Assembly (NCBI GenBank): GCA_013334735.1
Contig: JAAXXA010000256.1
Location: forward strand, 1 to 5,101
Origin: Bacteroidota bacterium
GTDB lineage: Bacteria > Bacteroidota > Bacteroidia > Bacteroidales > CG2-30-32-10
DNA length: 5,101 nucleotides
Direction: 5' to 3'
Position numbers and translations under genes: made by a program. Below, piece by piece: positions 1-5,101 of the stretch; position 1 is the stretch's first letter; each line of letters starts with the position of its first letter. Under the pieces are notes generated by a model. That model was given only the letters and a program-made list of their open reading frames with translations, was not told where the DNA came from and did not search any database.

Positions 1-587
1 GTATTTTTTTTCTGACAAATTATGCTTTTTCGCAGGATCTTGCAGTAATGAAAGATGCTTTTACCAAGAGTTACACTTATGAAAAAAGCAAAGAATACTC
101 TAAGGCAATTACAGAAATACTTGCTATTTACGATGCAACATCTTACGAAACAAATATCCGGCTTGGCTGGCTTTACTACATGAATGCGTCATACACAACT
201 TCTGCGCAATACTATGCAAAAGCCGCTGCAATTATGCCTTATTCTGTAGAGGCATTACTTGGTTACGTTTTGCCTGAGAAAGCCCTTGGTAATTCTGATT
301 TGGTGTCAGCTACTTATCTCGCTGTTCTTAAAATTGATCCACAAAACTCTTATGCAAATTATAATCTGGGATTAATTTATTACAACAAAAAAGATTACAA
401 AACTGCTTATACATATTTGGAAAAAGTGGGTAATATGTATCCTTTTGATTATGATATTGCCATACTATTTGCATGGACAAATTTTCAGCTTGGAAAATTG
501 CGTGAAGCAAAAGTGCTTTTTACCAAGGCATTGCTGATAACACCGGGCGATGCTTCGGCTACAGAAGGATTGTCGTTGATAAAATAG
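1..587 (+). CDS. Exported TPR-repeat protein, 5'-truncated by the window edge
   Basis: This is the C-terminal part of a tetratricopeptide-repeat protein, a helical scaffold for protein-protein contacts; its partner and exact role cannot be read from sequence. The first ATG in the window is at 48, but the frame is open back to base 3 and reads IFFLTNYAFSQDLAVMKDAF. That looks like the end of a signal peptide, with probable cleavage near AFS|Q, so the true start lies before base 1 and the product is probably periplasmic or secreted. Numbering from the ATG at 48, prolines at 64, 98, 132 and 166 end successive helix pairs at an exact 34-residue spacing. That gives about five TPR units (roughly 1-33, 34-67, 68-101, 102-135, 136-169), with typical features such as IDPQN and YNLGLIYY. 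The protein stops about ten residues after the last repeat. No terminator is evident after the stop. The TPR call is firm; the function is unknown. Confidence 0.85.
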   Translation, partial: IFFLTNYAFSQDLAVMKDAFTKSYTYEKSKEYSKAITEILAIYDATSYETNIRLGWLYYMNASYTTSAQYYAKAAAIMPYSVEALLGYVLPEKALGNSDLVSATYLAVLKIDPQNSYANYNLGLIYYNKKDYKTAYTYLEKVGNMYPFDYDIAILFAWTNFQLGKLREAKVLFTKALLITPGDASATEGLSLIK

Positions 588-619
588 TCTTTCTTTAAAC
601 TCATCGTATCAAAATATGT

Positions 620-733
620 AATGCAAATTTTAAAATGTAAAATCTAAAGTGCAAAATTTAAAAAAACAGTATAAGCGTTGATAATTATAAGTCTTATAAA
701 TTTGCAATTTAACTTTTGCAATTTGCAATATTT
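620..733. repeat. AT-rich imperfect inverted repeats in the intergenic gap
   Basis: The 588-786 gap holds no gene. It contains words built on TGCAAA and TTTAAA in one orientation at 621-663, and their reverse complements at 697-733. The best pair is TGCAAAATTTAAA at 650-662 against TTTAACTTTTGCA at 708-720 (12 of 13 complementary). A second pair is TGCAAATTT at 622-630 against AAATTTGCA at 698-706 (9 of 9). The arms are nested rather than one continuous stem. This may be a degenerate dispersed intergenic repeat or chance in AT-rich DNA; no function can be assigned. Confidence 0.45.
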
Positions 734-786
734 TTTATTTTTATAGATAGATTCTAAAAATAAATAAGCAACAGTTATATATATAT

Positions 787-1836
787 ATGTCCCTAAATCC
801 AATTACCAAACGAAACCAATCAGCTGACCTGCTTAAAGGAATGGCTGTTATTTTTATGGTACAGGTGCATATAATGGAATTGTTTGCCAAGCAGGAAATA
901 TATGATAGTGTTATAGGGAAAATATCATTGTTCATAGGTGGACCACCATGTGCGCCGGTGTTCATGGCTGTTATGGGGTATTTTCTCGCGTATTCGGATA
1001 AACCATTTTCGTATTATGCAAAAAGAGGCGCAATATTGTTTATAGGCGGTATCCTTTTAAATATTGGGCGGAGCGCGTATTTGTTCTTTAATATATATTC
1101 AGGACAAAGCATAGCAGATCCATTTTTCTATATTTTTGGTGTGGACATACTGCCTCTCGCAGGATTAAGCCTCATTGCTTGTGGTTTATTAAAATTGTTT
1201 TTTAAACATAATTATATTTATTATTTAATTTTTGCATTCATTATTGCGGCTGTATCGCCTTATTTACCTGTATTTGGAAGCGCTAAAAGTATATCGGGAT
1301 ATGTAAATGCTTTTTTGTGGGGTAATTTTGAATGGTCTTATTTCCCTTTATTCCCATGGCTTGCATATATATTGATAGGATACGCTTTTCGACTTTTTGA
1401 AAAAAAATATCAATTTTCATCAAAATTTGGTTCGAGCCACAACTTAGTGTTTTCAATACCTTTGATTGTTTTTGCTGCAATCACAATTTCTTATGCTACT
1501 AATGTAGCTCACAATTTGAATGGCGATGAAGGTTACTATCATCACGAATTTTTATTTTTTTGCTGGGTTTTATTATTTATGGCAGGATATATTATGGTAA
1601 TTAATTTAATCGAAGAACATTCGGGAAAACAGCCAATAGCAAGGTTTGTAAAATGGATAGGAAAAAATGTAACTGTATTTTATGTTTTCCAATGGTTAAT
1701 AATTGGAAATATCGGGACACAAATTTATAAAACACAAAGTAGAAGCGAAATAATATTTTGGTTTATAGGAATAATAGCTGTAGTAAGTGTTTTAACATTT
1801 GTTTGGAGTAAAATAAAAAAGTTTTATTTAATTTAG
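787..1836 (+). CDS. Integral membrane acyltransferase-like protein (DUF1624/HGSNAT-like)
   Basis: This is a 349-residue polytopic membrane protein with about ten hydrophobic segments: roughly residues 14-34, 46-69, 81-103, 112-138, 143-162, 183-203, 219-238, 255-275, 292-310 and 322-340. The N-terminus (SADLLKGMAVIFMVQVH, with His28), the following GGPPCAPVFMAVMGYFLAYS, the mid-protein YFPLFPWLAYILIGYAFRLF and the late WIGKNVTVFYVFQW resemble the heparan-alpha-glucosaminide N-acetyltransferase-like (DUF1624) family. By family analogy it may move an acyl group to a glycan or cell-envelope acceptor; the substrate is unknown. A more distant relative of the acyltransferase-3 or DUF418 families is the main alternative. 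The start at 787 is the only ATG after the in-frame stop at 748-750, and it keeps the expected short cytoplasmic, basic N-terminus. There is no Shine-Dalgarno site; an AT dinucleotide run (776-788) leads straight into the ATG. dnaG follows after 19 bases, so cotranscription is likely. Confidence 0.75.
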   Translation: MSLNPITKRNQSADLLKGMAVIFMVQVHIMELFAKQEIYDSVIGKISLFIGGPPCAPVFMAVMGYFLAYSDKPFSYYAKRGAILFIGGILLNIGRSAYLFFNIYSGQSIADPFFYIFGVDILPLAGLSLIACGLLKLFFKHNYIYYLIFAFIIAAVSPYLPVFGSAKSISGYVNAFLWGNFEWSYFPLFPWLAYILIGYAFRLFEKKYQFSSKFGSSHNLVFSIPLIVFAAITISYATNVAHNLNGDEGYYHHEFLFFCWVLLFMAGYIMVINLIEEHSGKQPIARFVKWIGKNVTVFYVFQWLIIGNIGTQIYKTQSRSEIIFWFIGIIAVVSVLTFVWSKIKKFYLI

Positions 1837-1855
1837 CAAAAAGAAAAGCTACATT

Positions 1856-3814
1856 TTGATTAACAAAGATACCATACAAAATATTATTGAAACTGCTCGC
1901 ATCGAAGAGGTGGTAGGTGATTACGTTACATTGAAAAAAAGAGGAGTGAACCTTTTAGGTAATTGCCCTTTTCACAACGAAAAAACTCCCTCTTTTACAG
2001 TATCTCCTACTAAAGGTATTTTCAAATGTTTTGGTTGCGGAAAAGCCGGTAATTCTGTTAATTTTCTTATGGAGCATGAGCATCTGTCGTATCCTGAAGC
2101 TTTACGATATCTTGCGAAAAAATATTTTATAGATATAGCTGAAGAAAAGGAAACTCCCGAACAGCTTCAGATGCAAGGCGAAAAAGAAAGCCTTTATACC
2201 GTTTCCGCTTATGCTCAGAAATTTTTTAGCGACACTCTAACAAACACCGACGAGGGCAAAGCTATAGGATTATCGTATTTCAAAGAAAGAGGATTTGATG
2301 AAAAGACCATCGAAAAATTTCAACTCGGGTACTGTCCTGAGGAACGAGACGGCTTTACTAAATCGGCTCTTTCAAACGGGCACAAATTAGAATATCTTGT
2401 AAAAACAGGACTCTCAATTTCCAAAGACAATCAAAATTATGACAGGTTCAGAGGGAGAGTAATGTTCCCAATTCATAATCTTTCAGGGAGGGTTATTGGC
2501 TTTGGGGGAAGAATACTTTCTTCCGATAAAACCAAACCTAAATATGTTAATTCACCCGAATCGGAAATTTACCATAAAAGTAATGTGCTTTATGGAATTT
2601 TCTTTGCCAAAACTGCTATTATAGCTCATGATAATTGCTTTCTTGTTGAAGGTTACACTGATGTAATCTCTATGCATCTGTCGGGTATCGAGAATGTGGT
2701 TGCATCATCAGGCACTTCGCTTACAACAGAACAAATCAAACTTATCAGGCGCTACACTCCTAATATTACAATACTTTATGATGGTGATGCAGCCGGTATT
2801 AAAGCTTCGTTCCGTGGAATAGATATGATACTCGAAGAAGGAATGAATGTTAAAATTCTTTTGTTTCCCGATGGCGAAGACCCTGATTCATATTCACGAA
2901 AACACCGCCCTGCTGAAGTTCGCGACTTTATTCAAAATAATTCAAGCGACTTTATTTCTTTTAAAACAAACCTTCTTGTTAAAGAAACGAATAATGATCC
3001 TATAAAAAAAGCATCACTTATAAAAGAAATAGTAGAAACCATAGCATTGATACCTGATGCCATTATTCGTTCCGTATATACTAAAGAATGTTCGGCTATT
3101 ATGAAGCTTTCCGAACAAACTCTGATAAATGAACTGAATAAAATACGCAATAAAAAAGCTACTCAAAAATCAAAGGATATTGCCAATGAACAGGAAATAC
3201 CCGAAATAACCGAGTTTATTGATGAACAACAGGTCGAAACGGATGATTTAAAATTCGAACAGCATGAAAAAGAAATTATTCGCTTTATGCTTAACTATGG
3301 TAATTCCTTAATTGATGTTGATGCAGAAGATGAAGACGGCGAAAGAATAATAACAAAAATTTCTGTCGCAAAATTCATTGTTGACGACCTTCTTAAAGAA
3401 AAAGAATTAATAAAAATTCAGAATCCTTTAATGCAAGCAGTTTTTGATGAATATTCAAATCAACTTTTAAATAATAAAATACCCGATTTGCAATTTTTTA
3501 TTAATCATTCCGAAAAATTGGTTAGCCAGGCCGTGATTGAACTTGTTTCAAACCCTTATGAACTTAGCGAAAATTGGGAGAAAAAACATAGGATAAAAGT
3601 CATGACTGAAGATAAAGAAATTAAAAAAAATGTATTTAAAGTCATTGATTCCTATAAACTAAAGACTTTGGATAAAATGATTGCTGAAATTCGTGATAAA
3701 CTTAAAGTTGAAACAAACGAAGAAGAATGTGTTTTACTTCAGCAAAAACATATTATGTTTCAGAGTATCAGAAAAAAATTCGCCAATAAACTATCAAGAA
3801 TAATGACAAGGTGA
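1856..3814 (+). CDS. dnaG: DNA primase DnaG
   Basis: DnaG synthesises the short RNA primers for Okazaki fragments and leading-strand starts, working with the replicative helicase at the fork. This 652-residue protein is complete. The N-terminal CHC2 zinc ribbon has ligands C37, H40, C58 and C61. The core shows the basic stretch RFRGRVMFPI (197-206) and GFGGRIL. The TOPRIM metal site shows EGYTDV (E265, D269), YDGDAAG (D309, D311) and PDGEDPDSY (339-347); the acidic residues fall at the same numbers as in E. coli DnaG. After about residue 430 comes a charged linker rich in Glu and Asp, then a divergent helical C-terminal region (about 465-652) where the helicase-binding domain is expected. The start is inferred to be TTG at 1856: the frame is open only from 1832, has no ATG upstream, and INKDTIQNII lines up with the usual primase N-terminus. 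No clear Shine-Dalgarno site is present, only an A/G-rich stretch at 1837-1848. It follows the membrane gene by 19 bases and is followed by a strong dyad. Confidence 0.97.
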   Translation: MINKDTIQNIIETARIEEVVGDYVTLKKRGVNLLGNCPFHNEKTPSFTVSPTKGIFKCFGCGKAGNSVNFLMEHEHLSYPEALRYLAKKYFIDIAEEKETPEQLQMQGEKESLYTVSAYAQKFFSDTLTNTDEGKAIGLSYFKERGFDEKTIEKFQLGYCPEERDGFTKSALSNGHKLEYLVKTGLSISKDNQNYDRFRGRVMFPIHNLSGRVIGFGGRILSSDKTKPKYVNSPESEIYHKSNVLYGIFFAKTAIIAHDNCFLVEGYTDVISMHLSGIENVVASSGTSLTTEQIKLIRRYTPNITILYDGDAAGIKASFRGIDMILEEGMNVKILLFPDGEDPDSYSRKHRPAEVRDFIQNNSSDFISFKTNLLVKETNNDPIKKASLIKEIVETIALIPDAIIRSVYTKECSAIMKLSEQTLINELNKIRNKKATQKSKDIANEQEIPEITEFIDEQQVETDDLKFEQHEKEIIRFMLNYGNSLIDVDAEDEDGERIITKISVAKFIVDDLLKEKELIKIQNPLMQAVFDEYSNQLLNNKIPDLQFFINHSEKLVSQAVIELVSNPYELSENWEKKHRIKVMTEDKEIKKNVFKVIDSYKLKTLDKMIAEIRDKLKVETNEEECVLLQQKHIMFQSIRKKFANKLSRIMTR

Positions 3815-3820
3815 TCCTCA

Positions 3821-3847
3821 AATAAGTCAGACACTGTCTGACTTATT
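3821..3847 (+). terminator. Long dyad after dnaG, probable terminator
   Basis: Six bases after the dnaG stop, AATAAGTCAGACA is followed by one C and then by its exact reverse complement TGTCTGACTTATT, giving 13-base arms around a 1-base centre. As RNA it would fold into an 11-bp stem with a five-base CACTG loop. The position is ideal for a terminator, but the next bases are CAAAACC rather than a run of T, so it is not a textbook intrinsic terminator. It could also stabilise the 3' end of the mRNA or bind a dimeric protein. Confidence 0.6.
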
Positions 3848-3885
3848 CAAAACCATGCAAATTCCCAAACATGTTAATTATTCTT

Positions 3886-3910
3886 GACATTTCACATTTT
3901 ACATCTTACA
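3886..3910. repeat. Short iterated ACATTT/TTACA motif
   Basis: The 3848-3996 stretch after the dyad has no gene. Within it, GACATTT, CACATTTT, ACATCT and TTACA follow one another as a degenerate repeat of about 7-8 bases, and ACATTT recurs at 3922-3927 and 3961-3966. It resembles the low-complexity intergenic filler often seen in AT-rich Bacteroidota genomes. It may be no more than compositional bias. Confidence 0.3.
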
Positions 3911-3996
3911 CCAGCCATCATACATTTGACATAAATATAGTTTGGAACTTACTTGCATATACATTTACCTCAAAAATATCTTTTTTTAATTTTTCA

Positions 3997-4026
3997 TTGA
4001 TTTAATATTAATTCTTCGTACCTTTA
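3997..4026 (+). promoter_or_regulatory. Candidate Bacteroidota sigma-70 promoter for the DUF2892 gene
   Basis: TTG at 3997-3999 is followed 19 bases later by TACCTTTA at 4019-4026. The known Bacteroidota promoter pattern is TTG or TTTG near -33 and TAnnTTTG near -7, about 17-23 bases apart. The -7 box matches at all but its last base. Transcription would start roughly 20-30 bases before the ATG at 4056, giving a short leader that carries the Shine-Dalgarno site. Confidence 0.5.
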
Positions 4027-4043
4027 CGTCCCGTTTATTTAAA

Positions 4044-4055
4044 AAGGAGGGTGAT
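4044..4055 (+). promoter_or_regulatory. Unusually strong Shine-Dalgarno site
   Basis: AAGGAGGGTGAT sits directly before the ATG at 4056, with GGAGG ending five bases from the start codon. Apart from one extra G, it matches the full complement of the 16S rRNA tail (AAGGAGGTGAT). Bacteroidota genes seldom use Shine-Dalgarno pairing and none of the other starts here has a comparable site. It fixes the start of the gene beyond reasonable doubt. Confidence 0.8.
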
Positions 4056-4274
4056 ATGAAAAAAAATATGGGTACTGTTGACAGGGCAATTAGAATTATT
4101 ATTGCGTTAATTTTTATAGTCTTGTTAATAACAGTTCATTTTTCGTGTGTTGCTGCGATCATACTTGGAGTATTGGCAGGAGTGTTAATTATAACAAGCT
4201 TAATTGGTTTTTGTCCTCTATACCATCCATTTGGCATACATACCCTCAGAACCAAATCAGGTCCCGACGATTAA
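4056..4274 (+). CDS. Small DUF2892 (YgaP-TM-like) inner-membrane protein
   Basis: This is a 72-residue membrane protein of the DUF2892 type, the family that includes the transmembrane part of the rhodanese YgaP. The N-terminal MKKNMGTVDRAIRIIIA is the typical family opening. Two hydrophobic segments follow (about 12-30 and 32-51), and then the hallmark GFCPLYHPFGIHT, which carries Cys53 and the Pro-Tyr pair. Its length is normal for stand-alone members. In other genomes such proteins are sometimes found near sulfur-transfer or rhodanese genes, but nothing of that kind is adjacent here and the function is unknown. It stands alone between the dnaG dyad and ileS, with its own candidate promoter and a very strong ribosome binding site, which suggests efficient translation from a short monocistronic message. 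Confidence 0.88.
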   Translation: MKKNMGTVDRAIRIIIALIFIVLLITVHFSCVAAIILGVLAGVLIITSLIGFCPLYHPFGIHTLRTKSGPDD

Positions 4275-4339
4275 TAAGTGCTTCTCAGGAAAATATAATG
4301 TGTTTGATTTATAACGGAGTAAAACAATTACAGACTTAC

Positions 4340-4389
4340 AATTACGATCCCGTAATTCGTTCGCCGAGGCGAATTGAACATTCGTAATT
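4340..4389. repeat. Compact palindromic, REP-like intergenic element
   Basis: Several perfect inverted repeats are packed into 50 bases. AATTACG (4340-4346) pairs either with CGTAATT at 4351-4357 (four-base ATCC spacer) or with a second copy of CGTAATT at 4383-4389, there extended to 8 bp. Between them lies TTCGCC-GA-GGCGAA (4360-4373), and AATTCG (4354-4359) also complements CGAATT (4370-4375). The element could therefore switch between two small hairpins and one long stem with an inner hairpin. It is more GC-rich than its surroundings. It lies 65 bases after the DUF2892 stop and has no T run, so a terminator is possible but a dispersed REP-like sequence is the better guess. The rest of the 4275-4514 gap holds no gene. 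Confidence 0.6.
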
Positions 4390-4477
4390 AATTTCAAAAA
4401 CATAAACTTAGCAAAACAATTTCATTTATAAATTTAAAAATAAATTGCATAATATTCCTCATTGAATATCCTTTTAT

Positions 4478-4485
4478 TACCTTTG
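4478..4485 (+). promoter_or_regulatory. Bacteroidota -7 promoter box upstream of ileS
   Basis: TACCTTTG matches the Bacteroidota -7 consensus TAnnTTTG at every fixed position and is followed by CA, as is common. The ileS ATG is 29 bases downstream, which would give a leader of about 20-25 bases. No TTG occurs at the usual 17-23 base spacing upstream (the nearest ones are 13 and 30 bases away), so the -33 element is weak or absent. I see no T-box or other leader structure. Confidence 0.5.
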
Positions 4486-4514
4486 CAAACTTTAAAAAAT
4501 TATAATTTATTTTA

Positions 4515-5101
4515 ATGAAACAAAAATATACAGAATACAAAAAGCTTGATTTACCTAAGATAGGAGGAGAAATCCGTAAATTCTGGGAAGACAATAATAT
4601 ATTCGAAAAAAGCGTGGAAATTCGTGAGGGTAAGCCACAATTTGTTTTTTTTGAAGGACCTCCCTCTGCTAATGGAATGCCAGGAATTCACCACGTAATG
4701 GCGAGAGCTATTAAAGATATTTTTTGCCGTTATAAAACTCTTAAAGGTTTTCATGTTAAACGTAAAGCAGGATGGGATACTCATGGGCTTCCAATCGAAA
4801 TAGCAGTCGAAAAAACACTTGGCATAACTAAAGAAGATATTGGCAAAAGCATTTCCGTTATTGATTACAACAAAGCTTGTCGTAAGGAAGTAATGAAATA
4901 TAAAGACAAGTGGGATGAAATTACTAAAATGATGGGTTATTGGGTTGACCTTGATAATCCTTACATTACTTTTGATAATAAATATATAGAATCTGTTTGG
5001 TATTTGCTTAATCAACTTTATAAAAAAGGTCTGCTTTATAAAGGTTATTCCATACAGCCATATTCTCCTGCAGCAGGTACAGGGCTTAGTTCGCATGAGT
5101 T
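4515..5101 (+). CDS. ileS: Isoleucyl-tRNA synthetase, N-terminal part (runs off the window)
   Basis: IleS charges tRNA-Ile with isoleucine in the cytoplasm and hydrolyses mischarged valine. Only the first 195 codons are present; the frame is still open at the window end, while full-length enzymes exceed 1,000 residues. The Rossmann-fold start shows FFEGPPSANGMPGIHHVMAR, in which the class I HIGH motif is represented by G57-I58-H59-H60. It is followed by the highly conserved GWDTHGLPIE (86-95), MGYWVD (140-145) and QPYSPAAGTGLSSHE (181-195), which leads toward the editing-domain insertion. The GIHH form is, as far as I recall, normal for Bacteroidota IleS rather than a defect. The ATG at 4515 fits the family N-terminus, is preceded by an AT-rich leader without a Shine-Dalgarno site, and lies 29 bases after a good -7 box. 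It appears to be transcribed independently of the gene before it. Confidence 0.96.
   Translation, partial: MKQKYTEYKKLDLPKIGGEIRKFWEDNNIFEKSVEIREGKPQFVFFEGPPSANGMPGIHHVMARAIKDIFCRYKTLKGFHVKRKAGWDTHGLPIEIAVEKTLGITKEDIGKSISVIDYNKACRKEVMKYKDKWDEITKMMGYWVDLDNPYITFDNKYIESVWYLLNQLYKKGLLYKGYSIQPYSPAAGTGLSSHE

Noticed and set aside
697..704. TAAATTTG, a full match to the Bacteroidota -7 box, upstream of the gene at 787
   Set aside because: It lies inside the AT-rich repeat, the nearest TTG (678-680) is 16 bases away, just outside the usual spacing, and such words are frequent in this composition. It remains only a weak candidate.
776..788. AT dinucleotide run touching the ATG at 787, as a possible phase-variation tract
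   Set aside because: The run is only about six units and ends at the start codon, so slippage would change the leader length but not the reading frame.
741..965. Small - strand open frame at the start of the membrane gene
   Set aside because: It is antisense to the conserved N-terminus of the acyltransferase-like protein, with no start signals or family resemblance.
3925..3945. TTGACA and TATAGTTTG near each other, resembling promoter elements
   Set aside because: The spacing fits neither the E. coli pattern nor TAnnTTTG (one base off), and a better promoter lies closer to the gene at 4056.
4145..4387. Open frame overlapping and extending beyond the DUF2892 gene
   Set aside because: It is in another frame of a well-supported gene, has no ribosome site, and its tail runs through the palindromic element.
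4275..4514. Possible T-box or other riboswitch leader for ileS
   Set aside because: No T-box sequence or terminator/antiterminator pair is visible, and the likely transcription start just after 4485 leaves too short a leader.
4551..5096. Long open frame on the - strand
   Set aside because: It lies antisense to ileS, whose protein is clearly conserved; the predicted product has no recognisable family and reads as low-complexity, Phe/Ile-rich sequence.

Overview
The window looks like a stretch of chromosome from an AT-rich member of the Bacteroidota, probably of the Bacteroidales type. The evidence is the Bacteroidota style of the DnaG and IleS proteins (IleS has GIHH in place of the HIGH motif), -7 promoter boxes resembling TAnnTTTG, and starts that mostly lack a Shine-Dalgarno site. 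All five genes I can support are on the + strand. I see no mobile element, CRISPR array, tRNA or rRNA.

Layout: (1) 1-587, the 3' part of a secreted or periplasmic TPR-repeat protein whose start lies before the window. (2) 588-786, a non-coding gap with AT-rich imperfect inverted repeats. (3) 787-1836, a polytopic membrane protein of the DUF1624/HGSNAT-like acyltransferase type. (4) 1856-3814, a complete dnaG primase that probably starts at TTG, only 19 bases after gene 3 and so probably cotranscribed with it. (5) 3821-3847, a long dyad directly after dnaG, the likely terminator. (6) 4056-4274, a small two-helix DUF2892 (YgaP-TM-like) membrane protein with its own candidate promoter and an unusually strong Shine-Dalgarno site. 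(7) 4340-4389, a compact palindromic, REP-like element. (8) 4515-5101, the first 195 codons of ileS, preceded by a good Bacteroidota -7 box.

The genes do not form an obvious single pathway. dnaG and ileS are housekeeping genes of replication and translation. The membrane acyltransferase-like gene may simply share a transcript with dnaG. I found no convincing new biological system. The items most worth a second look are in the intergenic DNA (the palindromic element, the inverted repeats and the dyad), the TTG start of dnaG, and the near-perfect Shine-Dalgarno site in a lineage that rarely uses one.
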